The notes: a model not told the origin generated them from the sequence alone. DNA of 64,000 nucleotides from Rhodobacter sp. (GCA_020637515.1 JACKKG010000001.1:2634501-2698500), one strand, 5' to 3'; counted from the stretch's first letter, positions 7,635-16,915 are shown. Program-made: numbers and translations.

Positions 7635-9509
7635 ATGCAGAAACCGTCCGACAACCCCGCCGATCCCTTCAAGAAAGCCCTGACCGAGGCGACTCGGGTC
7701 CTGGCCGACGATACCGAGGTCGCGGTCAGCTTCACCGTCGATCCGCCCGGCATGACGCGCGACGCGATGCGCCTGCCGCAGGTGACGCGGCGCATGACCC
7801 GCGACGAGGTGTTGCTGGCGCGTGGCACGGCGGACGGGTTCGCCATGAAGCGGCGTTACCACAACGAGGGGGTTCACGCCCGCTACCTGCCTCAGGGCCA
7901 GATGGCGCGCGATCTCTACGAGGCCATGGAAACCGCCCGCTGCGAGGCGGTGGGCGCGCGGCACATGCCGGGCACGGCCTCGAACATCGACGCGCGCATC
8001 GCCCACGAGGCCGACCGCAAGGGCTATGCCCAGATCCGCAGCCAGGCCGAGGCCCCGCTGAGCGTCGCCGCCGGCTATCTGATCCGCGAGATGGCCTCGG
8101 GGCGCCCCCTGCCCAAGGGCGCGAACCAGGTCGCCGACATGTGGCGCGGCTTTTTCGAGGAACAGGCCGGCGGCACGCTGGAAGGCCTGGACGCGGCGCT
8201 GGCCAACCAGGCGCAATTCGCCAGGCTCGCGCGGCAGGTCATCACCGATCTGGGCTATGGCGACCAGTTGGGCGACGACCCCGACGATCTGGGCGACGAT
8301 CCCGAGGGCGCCGAGGAGGAAAGCGACGAGGCACCCGACAGCCCCGATTCCCAGGGCGAGGACGACCAGCAGCAAGACGAATCCGAGCAGTCCGACGATG
8401 GCCCGCAGGACGAATCGGCGCAGACCGAAACCGTCATGGACGACCAGGCCGACGACGAGTTGGCGGATGAAACGGACATGCCCCAGGCCGAGGCCCCGCC
8501 CGAGCCCCCCGCCCCCGCCCCGCATTCCGACGCCGACCCGAACTATACCGTCTTCACCACCGAGTTCGACGAAGAGATCTCGGCCGAGGATCTGGCCGAG
8601 GCCGCCGAACTGGAGCGGCTGCGCGCCTACCTGGATCAACAGCTCGAACCCCTGAAAGGGGCCGTGTCGCGCCTCGCCAACAAGCTGCAACGCCGGCTTC
8701 AGGCGCAACAGAACCGCAGTTGGGAATTCGACAAGGAGGAAGGCATCCTCGATGCCGGGCGGCTGGCGCGCGTGGTGGCGAACCCGACCACCCCCCTGTC
8801 GTTCAAGTGGGAAAAGGACACCGATTTCCGCGACACGGTGGTCACGCTGCTTCTGGACAACTCGGGCTCGATGCGCGGGCGACCGATCTCCATCGCCGCG
8901 ATCTGCGCCGACGTTCTGGCCCGCACGCTGGAACGCTGCCAGGTCAAGGTCGAGATCCTGGGCTTCACCACCCGCGCCTGGAAGGGCGGCCAGAGCCGCG
9001 AGAAATGGCTGGCCGAGGGGCGCAAGCAGTCGCCCGGCCGCCTGAACGATCTGCGCCATATCGTCTACAAGAGCGCCGACGCCCCGTGGCGGCGGGTCAA
9101 GGACAACCTCGGTCTGATGATGAAAGAGGGCCTGCTGAAGGAAAACATCGACGGCGAGGCGCTGGAATGGGCGCATCGGCGGATGCAGGCCCGGCGCGAG
9201 CAGCGCAAGATCCTGATGGTGATTTCCGATGGCGCACCGGTCGATGACAGCACCTTGTCCGTCAACGCCGCGAATTTCCTGGAAAAACACCTGCGCGACG
9301 TGATCGCCATGATCGAAAAGCGCAAGGCCGTGGAATTGCTGGCGATCGGCATCGGCCACGACGTGACGCGCTATTACGAGCGCGCCGTGACGATCACCGA
9401 TGTCGAGCAACTGGCCGGTGCGATGACCGAACAACTGGCCGCGCTGTTCGATTCCGACCCGCGCGCCCGCGCCCGGGTGATGGGCATGGCCTCGGTCATG
9501 GGGCGCTGA
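7635..9509 (+). CDS. cobT: cobaltochelatase subunit CobT (VWA domain)
   Basis: 624 residues from the ATG at 7635. An in-frame TTG at 7611 is less likely because the family starts with the M-x-K-P-S-D-N-P pattern seen here. The N-terminal helical domain is followed by a strongly acidic linker at about 210-300, rich in D/E with Q and S. The C-terminal von Willebrand A domain carries the MIDAS motif DNSGSMRG near residue 408. CobT forms a ring complex with CobS that drives cobalt insertion by CobN. The next gene (aminopeptidase P) starts 38 bases downstream. Confidence 0.95.
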   Translation: MQKPSDNPADPFKKALTEATRVLADDTEVAVSFTVDPPGMTRDAMRLPQVTRRMTRDEVLLARGTADGFAMKRRYHNEGVHARYLPQGQMARDLYEAMETARCEAVGARHMPGTASNIDARIAHEADRKGYAQIRSQAEAPLSVAAGYLIREMASGRPLPKGANQVADMWRGFFEEQAGGTLEGLDAALANQAQFARLARQVITDLGYGDQLGDDPDDLGDDPEGAEEESDEAPDSPDSQGEDDQQQDESEQSDDGPQDESAQTETVMDDQADDELADETDMPQAEAPPEPPAPAPHSDADPNYTVFTTEFDEEISAEDLAEAAELERLRAYLDQQLEPLKGAVSRLANKLQRRLQAQQNRSWEFDKEEGILDAGRLARVVANPTTPLSFKWEKDTDFRDTVVTLLLDNSGSMRGRPISIAAICADVLARTLERCQVKVEILGFTTRAWKGGQSREKWLAEGRKQSPGRLNDLRHIVYKSADAPWRRVKDNLGLMMKEGLLKENIDGEALEWAHRRMQARREQRKILMVISDGAPVDDSTLSVNAANFLEKHLRDVIAMIEKRKAVELLAIGIGHDVTRYYERAVTITDVEQLAGAMTEQLAALFDSDPRARARVMGMASVMGR

Positions 9510-9547
9510 GCGCCGGCCGATCCGTTCCGCGCAATTTTCGAGGTCCC

Positions 9548-11326
9548 ATGTTCCAGACCTATGTCGCCGCAACCTCGCCCGATCAGGGACCTCCGCGTCT
9601 GGCCCGTCTGCGCGCCGAACTCGAGGCGCGCGGGCTGACGGGTTTTCTGGTGCCGCGCTCGGACGCGCATCAGGGCGAATACGTCAGCCCCCATGACGAG
9701 CGGCTGCAATGGCTGACCGGGTTCACCGGATCGGCCGGGTTCTGTGTGGTGCTGCCCGACACGGCCGGTGTCTTCATCGACGGGCGCTATCGGTTGCAGG
9801 TGCGCGACCAGATCGACCTCGGGACCTTTCGCGCCGTGGACTGGCCCGAGACCTCGGCCGCCGATTGGCTGCGCCAGCACGCGCCCCAGCAGGCGGTGAT
9901 CGGCTACGATCCCTGGCTGCACACCCCCGACGAGATCGGCCGGATCGAGGCCGGGCTCAAGGGTTCGACGATCGCCTTGCGGGCGCTCGACACCAACCCC
10001 CTGGATGCCGTCTGGACCGATCAGCCGCCGCCCGCGCGGGGGCTGGTGCGCGAACACCCGCTGTCGCTGGCGGGCCGCACCGGGGCCGAGAAACGCGCCG
10101 ATCTGGCCCAGGGGCTGAAACGCGCCGGGGTGGCGGCGACGGTCATCACCCTGGCCGACAGCCTGGCCTGGCTGATGAACTGGCGCGGTTCGGACATCAT
10201 CCGCAACCCGGTCGTGCAGGGCTTTGCGATCCTGCACGACGACGCGCGGCTGGATCTGTTCATCGACGCGGCCAAGGTCGCCGCGCTGCCGGGCGACGAG
10301 GGCGTTACCCGCCACCCGATCGAGGCCTTTGCCGATGCGCTCAAGGCGCTGAACGGCGTGACGCGCTTTGACCCGCAAACCGCGCCCGTCGCGGTGCAGA
10401 CCCTGCTGGCGCAGGGTGCGCCGGGCGCCGATCCCTGCCTGATGGCCAAGGCGACAAAGAACCCGGCCGAACTGGAGGGAATGCGCGCCGCGCACCGCCG
10501 AGACGGCGTGGCGATGGTCGAATTCCTGGCCTGGTTCGACGCCCACGCGCTGGACGGGCTCAGCGAGATCGACATGGCACGGACCCTGGAAGGGTTCCGG
10601 GCCGCCACCGGGCAGCTATTGGACCTCAGCTTCGATTCCATCTCTTCGACCGGGCCCAACGCGGCGATCAACCATTACCGCGTGACCGAGGGCTCGAACC
10701 GGGTGCTGGAACCCGGCGACCTGTTCCTGATCGATTCGGGTGGGCAATACCCGGACGGCACGACCGACATCACCCGCACCCTGCCCGTCGGACCCGTGGC
10801 CCAGGACCGCCGCGCCGCCTATACCCGGGTGCTGCAAGGCATGATCGCGATGTCTCGCGCCCGCTTTCCCCGGGGTGTTTCGGGCGGCCATCTGGATGCG
10901 CTGGCGCGCTATCCGCTGTGGCTGGCGGGGCTGGACTACGACCACGGCACCGGGCACGGCGTGGGGGCCGCGCTCAGCGTGCACGAAGGGCCGGCGCGGC
11001 TGTCGCGGGTATCGATGCTGCCGCTGGAACCCGGCATGATCCTGTCGAACGAGCCCGGCTACTACCGGGCTGGCGGCTGGGGCATCCGCATCGAGAACCT
11101 GCTGGTCGTGCGCGAGGCCGCACCGCTGGGCGACGACCGGCGCATGCTGGATTTCGAGACCATCACCCTGTGCCCGATCGACACGCGGCTGATCGAACGC
11201 GCGATGCTGAGCGCGGACGAGGTTCGCTGGCTCAACGCCTATCACGCGCGCGTGCTGGCCGAGCTGGGGCCGGCGGTGTCCGAATTTGCCCGGGACTGGC
11301 TGACACAGGCCTGCGCCCCGATCTGA
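9548..11326 (+). CDS. Xaa-Pro aminopeptidase (M24B, aminopeptidase P)
   Basis: 592 residues, the long three-domain form: two creatinase-like N-terminal domains and a C-terminal pita-bread catalytic domain. The dinuclear metal ligands are visible in order: Asp in LFLIDSGG (about 395), Asp in TTDITRTL (about 406), His in GTGHGVG (about 469), Glu in SNEPGYY (about 502) and Glu in IRIENL (about 516). It removes N-terminal residues preceding proline and is cytoplasmic, with no signal peptide. It may follow cobT in one transcript and converges on the DUF2155 gene, 25 bases away. Confidence 0.9.
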   Translation: MFQTYVAATSPDQGPPRLARLRAELEARGLTGFLVPRSDAHQGEYVSPHDERLQWLTGFTGSAGFCVVLPDTAGVFIDGRYRLQVRDQIDLGTFRAVDWPETSAADWLRQHAPQQAVIGYDPWLHTPDEIGRIEAGLKGSTIALRALDTNPLDAVWTDQPPPARGLVREHPLSLAGRTGAEKRADLAQGLKRAGVAATVITLADSLAWLMNWRGSDIIRNPVVQGFAILHDDARLDLFIDAAKVAALPGDEGVTRHPIEAFADALKALNGVTRFDPQTAPVAVQTLLAQGAPGADPCLMAKATKNPAELEGMRAAHRRDGVAMVEFLAWFDAHALDGLSEIDMARTLEGFRAATGQLLDLSFDSISSTGPNAAINHYRVTEGSNRVLEPGDLFLIDSGGQYPDGTTDITRTLPVGPVAQDRRAAYTRVLQGMIAMSRARFPRGVSGGHLDALARYPLWLAGLDYDHGTGHGVGAALSVHEGPARLSRVSMLPLEPGMILSNEPGYYRAGGWGIRIENLLVVREAAPLGDDRRMLDFETITLCPIDTRLIERAMLSADEVRWLNAYHARVLAELGPAVSEFARDWLTQACAPI

Positions 11327-11351
11327 GCGCCCGCCCCTTGCGCAGCCGCGC

Positions 11352-11762
11352 TCAGTGGCAGGCCATAACCCAGATGTCAAAGCGCGGATGGTCCAGCGCG
11401 TTCAGGGCCGGGCTCGAGGCGACCATCCAGCCATGGAACAGGCGTTCCGCGCTGACCGAATCGGTGATGTCGAGAAACGCATAGGCGTCGGAACTGGGGT
11501 TTTCGGCAGGATAGCGGCAGCCGGTCAACGCCACCGTCAGGTGGTGAAAGCTCAGCGTATCCCCAACCGCAAGGGTCATGTCCTGCACCTCGCCCGATAT
11601 CTTGTCGAGCCCGCGCAGCACCGCCTCGGTGCCCGAGGCCATCTCGGGGCCGTTCGGCCGCTGGTCGCGCAGGGCCTCGCCCAGGACCTGCCAGTTGACC
11701 TGCTGGGCGCCCGCCGGCAGCGCCAGCAAAAGCGCCGTCAGCGCCAGGGCGAGCCGCGTCAT
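11352..11762 (-). CDS. DUF2155 secreted protein
   Basis: 136 residues from the ATG at 11762. The signal peptide ends near PAGA-Q (about residue 20). The remainder matches the DUF2155 pattern, with LRGLDKISGE, LTVALTGCRYPAENP and LFHGWMVASSPAL before a short C-terminus DIWVMACH. Function unknown; the two cysteines could form a disulfide in the periplasm. Its start overlaps the stop of the upstream MCE-domain gene (ATGA), making it the last gene of an NDUFA12-MCE-DUF2155 operon. Confidence 0.8.
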   Translation of the reverse strand: MTRLALALTALLLALPAGAQQVNWQVLGEALRDQRPNGPEMASGTEAVLRGLDKISGEVQDMTLAVGDTLSFHHLTVALTGCRYPAENPSSDAYAFLDITDSVSAERLFHGWMVASSPALNALDHPRFDIWVMACH

Positions 11763-12235
11763 GGCGCCGCCCCCTCGGGCGCCTCGGAGGCGTCCGACCC
11801 GGTAAAGGCGCGCAACAGCAGCGTGATCAGGCTGACCGCGCTCTGGGTATCCTGGAACGTGTCGCCAGGGCGCAGGTTTTCCAGGCCCCCCCCTGGCAGA
11901 ACCTCGATGAAGGTGCCCCCCAAAAGCCCCTCGGACGCCACCTGGATCGTCGAATCGCCGGGCAGCTCCAGCCCCGGGGTCACCGCGATCGCCAGTTGCG
12001 CGCGAAAGCTCTGCGGGTCCAGCGACAGGCCGGTGACGGTGCCGATCTTGACCCCGGCCAGTCGCACCTCGGTCCCGGGGCGAACCCCCTCGGCCGACCG
12101 AAAGGTCGCATAGAGCGGATAGCCCTGCGCCTGGGTCAGCGCGGTGCCCGTGGTGCGCAGCGCAAACACCACAAACAGGGCCGCGACGCTCAGCACCGCG
12201 GCGCCCAGCAGGATTTCCCAGGGGCGATAGGCCAT
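11759..12235 (-). CDS. MCE-domain (MlaD-like) membrane-anchored lipid transport protein
   Basis: 158 residues with one N-terminal transmembrane helix (about 8-27) and a single MCE domain containing GVRPGTEVRLAGVKIGTV and ASEGLLGGTFIEVLPGG, the hallmarks of MlaD. MlaD proteins form hexameric rings that pass phospholipid between membranes. No mlaE, mlaF or mlaC is present here, so this is an orphan or works with a permease elsewhere. It lies between NDUFA12 (6 bases upstream) and DUF2155 (overlapping). Confidence 0.8.
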   Translation of the reverse strand: MAYRPWEILLGAAVLSVAALFVVFALRTTGTALTQAQGYPLYATFRSAEGVRPGTEVRLAGVKIGTVTGLSLDPQSFRAQLAIAVTPGLELPGDSTIQVASEGLLGGTFIEVLPGGGLENLRPGDTFQDTQSAVSLITLLLRAFTGSDASEAPEGAAP

Positions 12236-12241
12236 CGGCCC

Positions 12242-12616
12242 TTATTCCGGCTGCCAGGCTTCGTAGTCGCGGCGTTCCACCGGCGCGGCGCGGCGCAGCG
12301 ATCCCGGCGGGACATAGGCGGCGGGTGTGCCGGTCAGGTTCGGATTGTGGGGCAGTTCCCAGGGCTTGTGAGCCAGCGGACGGGCGGTCGGCGGTTCGTC
12401 CCAGGTGTGGTGCAGCCAGCCGTGCCAGTCGGTGTCGATGCGGCTGGCCTCGATCTCGCCGTTGTAGATGACCCAGCGGCGTTTGCCGTCGCGCGACCGG
12501 TAGAAGATGTTGCCCTGCGCGTCCTCTCCGACCTTGACGCCCTTGCGCCAGGTATAGAGCTGCGTGCCCAGCGTCTGGCCGTTCCACCAGGTCAGGATGC
12601 GAAGAAGCAGGTTCAT
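12242..12616 (-). CDS. NADH:ubiquinone oxidoreductase subunit NDUFA12 homologue
   Basis: 124 residues, close to the usual length of the alphaproteobacterial homologue of mitochondrial NDUFA12, an accessory subunit on the peripheral arm of complex I. The N-terminus MNLLLRILTWWNGQTLGTQL and the core RRWVIYNGEIEASRIDTDWH are typical. The C-terminal stretch has HKPWELPHNPNLTGT. It is the first gene of a three-gene minus-strand operon with an MCE protein and DUF2155. The nuo operon is not in the window, which is normal for this gene. Confidence 0.92.
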   Translation of the reverse strand: MNLLLRILTWWNGQTLGTQLYTWRKGVKVGEDAQGNIFYRSRDGKRRWVIYNGEIEASRIDTDWHGWLHHTWDEPPTARPLAHKPWELPHNPNLTGTPAAYVPPGSLRRAAPVERRDYEAWQPE

Positions 12617-12667
12617 TGGCCGAGTCCCCTTGGTCTTTGTCCCGACATATGACCCAGTTTGCCGGGG

Positions 12668-12700
12668 AAATAAAGCCCCGCCGCGGTGCGGCGGCGGGGC
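12668..12700 (-). terminator. Rho-independent terminator of the cyclophilin pair
   Basis: Seven bases after the ppi stop, the minus strand reads GCCCCGCCGC, a 6-base loop, GCGGCGGGGC and then TTTATTT. This is a 10-bp GC stem with a T-rich tail, the clearest intrinsic terminator in the window. Confidence 0.85.
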
Positions 12701-12707
12701 GTTGCCG

Positions 12708-13289
12708 TCACTCGGTCACGCGGACATGCGCCATCACATCGGGGGTGCCCAGCACCGCCCCGTTCGGCCCCTCGCCGCGCTTGATCGCGTCGAGCACGTC
12801 GAAACCGTCGATGATCTGTCCGACGACGGTGTATTGCCCGTTCAGATGCGGCGCGGGGGCGAACATCAGGAAGAACTGGCTGTTGGCCGAGTTGGGATCG
12901 CGCGCCCGCGCCATGCCCATCACCCCGCGATCGAAGGGCTCGGCCGAGAATTCGGCCGGCAGGTCCGGCAGGTCGGACCCGCCCATGCCGGCGCGCGCGG
13001 TGTCGCCATCGGCGCGGCCGAACTGCACGTCGCCGGTCTGCGCCATGAAGCCGTCGATGACGCGGTGGAAGACCACGTTGTCATAGGCGCCGGATTCGGC
13101 CAGGGCGACGATGCGCGCGACGTGCTGCGGCGCCAGATCGGGGCGCAGGGCAACGCGGATCGTGCCGTTGGCGACACCCGCGACGTCGATCTCCAGCACC
13201 GGGGCGCCGGCGGGCGGATCGCTCGCCAACGCGGCCACCGGCGCGAGGAACAGGGCCGCCAGCGCGGCCAGCAGGTTACGCCTGAGCAT
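12708..13289 (-). CDS. secreted peptidyl-prolyl cis-trans isomerase (cyclophilin type)
   Basis: 193 residues with a signal peptide (about 1-22, ending ALA-S), so periplasmic. The cyclophilin domain includes NVVFHRVIDGFMAQTGD, ANSQFFLMFAPAPHLNGQYTVVGQ and related active-site residues (the catalytic Arg of FHRVI). It accelerates proline isomerisation during folding of exported proteins. Its start lies 14 bases inside the upstream cytosolic cyclophilin gene, so the two form a coupled pair derived from duplication. A strong terminator follows. Confidence 0.9.
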   Translation of the reverse strand: MLRRNLLAALAALFLAPVAALASDPPAGAPVLEIDVAGVANGTIRVALRPDLAPQHVARIVALAESGAYDNVVFHRVIDGFMAQTGDVQFGRADGDTARAGMGGSDLPDLPAEFSAEPFDRGVMGMARARDPNSANSQFFLMFAPAPHLNGQYTVVGQIIDGFDVLDAIKRGEGPNGAVLGTPDVMAHVRVTE

Positions 13290-13791
13290 CGGCCGCCACC
13301 GTCACCTTGATCATCCGGTCCGGGGACGCCGGCGGCTCGCCGCGCACGATCTGATCGACGTGCTCCATCCCCGAAATCACCCGGCCATAGACCGTGTATT
13401 GCCGGTTCAGAAAGTGGTTGTCATTGAAATTGATGAAGAATTGTGAATTCGCGGAATGCGGGTTCTGCGAGCGCGCAGCGCCAAGCGTGCCGCGGTCGTG
13501 CGGGATGCCCGAGAATTCGGCCTTGAGGTCCGGCAGATCCGACCCGCCCGTGCCGGCGCGGCGGATGTTGAAGCTGTCCTTGGTGGCGTTGCCGTTGGCC
13601 ACGTCGCCGGTCTGGGCCATGAAGCCGTCGATGACGCGGTGGAAGACCACGCCGTCATAAGCGCCCGCGCGCGCGAGGTCCTTCATGCGCTGCGCATGAC
13701 CGGGCGCGACATCGGCCAACAGCTCGATGACGACGGTGCCCGTCTTCAGCTCGATGAGGATGGTGTTTTCGGGGTCCTTGATCTCGGCCAT
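13276..13791 (-). CDS. ppiB: cytosolic peptidyl-prolyl cis-trans isomerase B
   Basis: 171 residues without a signal peptide. Cyclophilin motifs include GVVFHRVIDGFMAQTGD and SANSQFFINFNDNHFLNRQY. It is the cytoplasmic partner of the secreted cyclophilin that overlaps its 3' end by 14 bases. The start ATG at 13791 is preceded on the minus strand by a purine-rich AGGAGAG-type ribosome site. Confidence 0.9.
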   Translation of the reverse strand: MAEIKDPENTILIELKTGTVVIELLADVAPGHAQRMKDLARAGAYDGVVFHRVIDGFMAQTGDVANGNATKDSFNIRRAGTGGSDLPDLKAEFSGIPHDRGTLGAARSQNPHSANSQFFINFNDNHFLNRQYTVYGRVISGMEHVDQIVRGEPPASPDRMIKVTVAADAQA

Positions 13792-13903
13792 GCCGCTCTC
13801 CTGTGTCGATTGGCGCGCACCCTAGCGCGGGATTTCGCCAAGGAAAACGGCAAAGCGGTGACTTTCGCGTGCGGGACGCCCCGGGGTGGGCCGCGAACCG
13901 CCG

Positions 13904-15451
13904 TCAGGCGTGCAGGTAGCGATCGACCGCGGCGCTTTGTTCAGGCGTCAGATGCAGGCCCAGCCGGGTGCGCCGCCACAGCACGTCCTCGGCCGTTCGC
14001 GCGAATTCATGGGTCCTGAGCCAGTCCACCTCGCGGGCGAAGAGGCCAGCGCCAAAGGAGGCGCCCAGGTCCTCGGGCCCGGTGGCGCCGGCGAGCATCG
14101 CACCGGCGTCGGTGCCATAGCCGCGCACCAGGCGCCACGCCTGCCCCAGGCTGAGGAACGGGTGGCGTTGTCGCAGGTCGGCGACCAGCGACGGCACCTG
14201 ATCGACCGGGAAATCCCCGCCCGGCAGCGGCACCCCCGCTGTCCAGTCGCGCCCCATCGGCAGATGCGCGCCCAGCTTGGCCAGCGCCGATTCCGCCAGC
14301 CGCCGGTAGGTGGTGATCTTGCCGCCAAAGACATTGAGCACCGGCGCCCCTGCGCCCGTGTCCAGCGTCAGCACATAGTCCCGCGTCGCCGCCGTGGCGC
14401 TGCGCGCGCCGTCGTCGTAGAGCGGACGCACGCCCGAATAGGTCCAGACCACATCCTCGGGCCGGACGGGCCGTTTGAAATAGTCCGAGGCAAAGCCGCA
14501 CAGATAGTCGCGTTCGCTGTCCGTGCAGCGTGGCGCGGTGTCGGGGTCGCTATGGTCGGCGTCGGTGGTGCCGATCAGGGTGAAGTCCTGCTCGTAGGGA
14601 ATGGCAAAGATGATGCGCCCGTCGCGCCCCTGAAAGAAATACGCCTTTTCATGGGCATAGAGCCGTGGCACGACGATATGCGAGCCGCGCACCAGGCGCA
14701 CATGGTCGCGCAGGTCGCGGTGCAGCACCTGGTGCAGAACCGCGCTGACCCAGGGGCCGGCGGCATTGACCAGCGCCTTTGCCCGCAGGCTGCGTCCGTT
14801 TTCCAAGGTGACGGTCCAAAGCCCGTCTTCCACCCGGGCGGCGGTGACGGCGGTGCGGGTCAGGATCTCGGCGCCGCGTTCGGCCGCATCGCGGGCGTTC
14901 AACGCCACCAGCCGCGAATCTTGCACCCAACAATCCGAGTATTCATAGGCGTGGCGGAATTCGTCCCGCAGCGGCCCCCCTTCGGGGGCGTGGCGCAGGT
15001 CCAGTTTCGACGTGCCGGGCAGGATCTTGCGCCCGCCCAGGTGGTCATACAGGAACAACCCCAGCCGGATCAGCCAGGCCGGGCGGCGCCCCCGCATCCA
15101 GGGCATGACCCAGCCCAGCAGCCGCGAGGTCGGCGTTTCGGCGTCAAAGCGCATCCCCTTGTGATAGGGCAGCACGAAACGCATCGGCCAGGCGATATGC
15201 GGCATCGCCGTCAGCAGACGCTCGCGTTCGATCAGGGCCTCGCGCACCAAGCGGAACTCGAAATATTCCAGATAGCGCAACCCGCCATGGAACAGCTTGG
15301 TCGAGGCCGAGGACGTCGCCCCGGCCAGATCGCCCTTTTCCGCCAGCAACACCTTGAGCCCGCGCCCGGCCGCGTCCCGGGCGATGCCGCAGCCGTTGAT
15401 TCCCCCGCCGATGACGACAAGGTCGAATGGATCGCTCGAGGTTTGGGTCAT
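13904..15451 (-). CDS. glpD: glycerol-3-phosphate dehydrogenase
   Basis: 515 residues from the ATG at 15451. The N-terminal FAD-binding motif is GGGINGCG (15-22), followed by the family signature SSASTKLFHGGLRYLE. It oxidises sn-glycerol-3-phosphate to dihydroxyacetone phosphate at the membrane and passes electrons to quinone. It is divergent from a DeoR/GlpR regulator, with a recognisable promoter and palindromes in the 166-base intergenic region. That fits substrate-controlled expression. No glpK or glycerol transporter is in the window. Confidence 0.93.
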   Translation of the reverse strand: MTQTSSDPFDLVVIGGGINGCGIARDAAGRGLKVLLAEKGDLAGATSSASTKLFHGGLRYLEYFEFRLVREALIERERLLTAMPHIAWPMRFVLPYHKGMRFDAETPTSRLLGWVMPWMRGRRPAWLIRLGLFLYDHLGGRKILPGTSKLDLRHAPEGGPLRDEFRHAYEYSDCWVQDSRLVALNARDAAERGAEILTRTAVTAARVEDGLWTVTLENGRSLRAKALVNAAGPWVSAVLHQVLHRDLRDHVRLVRGSHIVVPRLYAHEKAYFFQGRDGRIIFAIPYEQDFTLIGTTDADHSDPDTAPRCTDSERDYLCGFASDYFKRPVRPEDVVWTYSGVRPLYDDGARSATAATRDYVLTLDTGAGAPVLNVFGGKITTYRRLAESALAKLGAHLPMGRDWTAGVPLPGGDFPVDQVPSLVADLRQRHPFLSLGQAWRLVRGYGTDAGAMLAGATGPEDLGASFGAGLFAREVDWLRTHEFARTAEDVLWRRTRLGLHLTPEQSAAVDRYLHA

Positions 15452-15486
15452 GGCAGTCCGCGCGCGCGAAAATCTTCGTTTCTGAG

Positions 15487-15554
15487 CGATTATAATCGAA
15501 TTCCGCGGGAATCGGCAAGACGCCCCGCGGCTCGCGCCGCGTTTTCGCGCGAAA
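15487..15554. promoter_or_regulatory. glpD promoter and candidate GlpR operators
   Basis: On the minus strand TTGCCG (15513-15518), 18 bases, then a perfect TATAAT (15489-15494) form a sigma70 promoter that would start glpD about 30 bases before its ATG. The -10 sits inside the perfect palindrome CGATTATAATCG (15487-15498). The spacer holds ATTCC-N3-GGAAT. A second perfect palindrome, TTTCGCGCGAAA, lies at 15543-15554. A repressor bound here would block glpD and could act on its own gene as well. Confidence 0.6.
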
Positions 15555-15617
15555 TTCCGCGCTTTGACTTGCGGTGCGGGTCCGCAGTGAACACAATCGG
15601 ACAAAAAGGACCACATC

Positions 15618-16406
15618 ATGGCCCAGGGTTTCCGCCTTCCCGAGATCCTCGACATTGCCCGCGCCGAAGGTCGGGTGACCGTGGACGATCTGGCGCAGCG
15701 GTTCGGCGTCACCGCGCAGACGATCCGCCGCGACCTGGCCGAACTGGACGATACCGGCAAGCTCGAGCGCGTCCACGGCGGGGCGATCCTGCGTTCGGGC
15801 ACGGTGAACATCGGCTATCAGGAACGCGCCGCGCTGAACGCCGAGGAAAAGCGCGCCATCGCCCGCGCCTGCGCCGCCGAGATTCCGCAAGGCGCGTCGG
15901 TCTTTCTGGCGATCGGCACCACGACCGAGGCCGTCGCGCGCGAATTGCGCCGTCATGCCGGGTTGATGGTGGTCACCAACAACATGAACACCGCCAACAT
16001 TCTGGCCGAAAACCCGGACTGCCAGGTGATTGTGACCGGCGGCACGCTCAGGCGATCGGACGGCGGGCTGACCGGGCCCCTGACCGAAGGCGCGATCCGC
16101 CAATTCAAGGTCGATATCGCGGTGATCGGCTGTTCGGCGCTGGATGCAGACGGCGACATGCTGGATTATGACATCCACGAGGTCGGCGTCAGCCGCGCGC
16201 TGATCGCCCAGGCGCGCAAGGCCTGGCTGGTGGTCGATCATTCGAAACTGGGCCGCACCGCGCCCGCGCGCATTGATTCGCTGGCCGTTCTGGACAGCCT
16301 GTTCATCGACCGGCCCCTGCCCGAGCGCCTGCGCGTCGCGTGCGAGGGCTGGGGCACGCGGGTGGTGACCTGCGGGCCGGTCGCCGAACCGCCGCCGGGC
16401 GATTAG
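15618..16406 (+). CDS. glpR: DeoR-family transcriptional regulator (GlpR-like)
   Basis: 262 residues. The N-terminal winged HTH (about 5-57) contains TVDDLAQRFGVTAQTIRRDL, the DeoR signature. The C-terminal sugar-phosphate sensor domain contains FLAIGTTTEAVARELRRH and VTNNMNTANIL. DeoR proteins of this type bind phosphorylated sugars or glycerol-3-phosphate. The divergent glpD gene makes glycerol-3-phosphate the likely inducer. The stop overlaps the convergent soxG stop by 4 bases. Naming it GlpR rests on the neighbour. Confidence 0.85.
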   Translation: MAQGFRLPEILDIARAEGRVTVDDLAQRFGVTAQTIRRDLAELDDTGKLERVHGGAILRSGTVNIGYQERAALNAEEKRAIARACAAEIPQGASVFLAIGTTTEAVARELRRHAGLMVVTNNMNTANILAENPDCQVIVTGGTLRRSDGGLTGPLTEGAIRQFKVDIAVIGCSALDADGDMLDYDIHEVGVSRALIAQARKAWLVVDHSKLGRTAPARIDSLAVLDSLFIDRPLPERLRVACEGWGTRVVTCGPVAEPPPGD

Positions 16407-16915
16407 CGCAGCGCCGCGCGGGCCGCCACCGCGCGCATCGCCGCGCTCAGCTCATGTTCGAGCGTGCCAGCCATCGACCGGAAAACGCCGATCTCGACCG
16501 CGTCGGGCGCGGTGCGGATCAAGACCGCCGGCAGGTGGTTCAGCGTCGCCCGGGCCGAGGTTCCGACCCCCATCGCGCGCAGGTCCAGCGGGCAGAGCCG
16601 TGCCAGGACCGCCTTGGCGTCGGGACCGGACAGCCGCACCCAGGCCCATCCGTCGGTCTGGTCGCAAAGCGCCGCCAGCCCGGACAGATCGGGCGCCTCG
16701 GCGCCCATCAGAAAGGCGGTCTCGCGCCCGGCCCAGACCAGGCGGCCTGCGCCCAGCGGCAGAACCGCGCCGGGGTCCGGAAAGGCGAAGGGCAGGCTGC
16801 GGCCCGGATAGGGCTGGATCGACGTCACCGGCCCGGGGTCCATCCCCTCGACCGTGGCCCGGCCGATGCTCAGCGGCAGGCCCTGAAACGGTTTGTCGGC
16901 GATGAGGTCAACCAC
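16403..16915 (-). CDS. soxG: sarcosine oxidase gamma subunit
   Basis: 170 residues, usual for SoxG. Segments such as SIQPYPG, GWAWVRLSGPDAKAVLARL and DLRAMGVGTSARATLNHL match the gamma subunit, which resembles a half GcvT fold and is structural in the heterotetramer. It starts 8 bases inside the 3' end of soxA and is the last gene of the soxBDAG operon. This is the folate-linked sarcosine oxidase, not the sulfur-oxidation Sox system. Confidence 0.9.
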   Translation of the reverse strand: MVDLIADKPFQGLPLSIGRATVEGMDPGPVTSIQPYPGRSLPFAFPDPGAVLPLGAGRLVWAGRETAFLMGAEAPDLSGLAALCDQTDGWAWVRLSGPDAKAVLARLCPLDLRAMGVGTSARATLNHLPAVLIRTAPDAVEIGVFRSMAGTLEHELSAAMRAVAARAALR

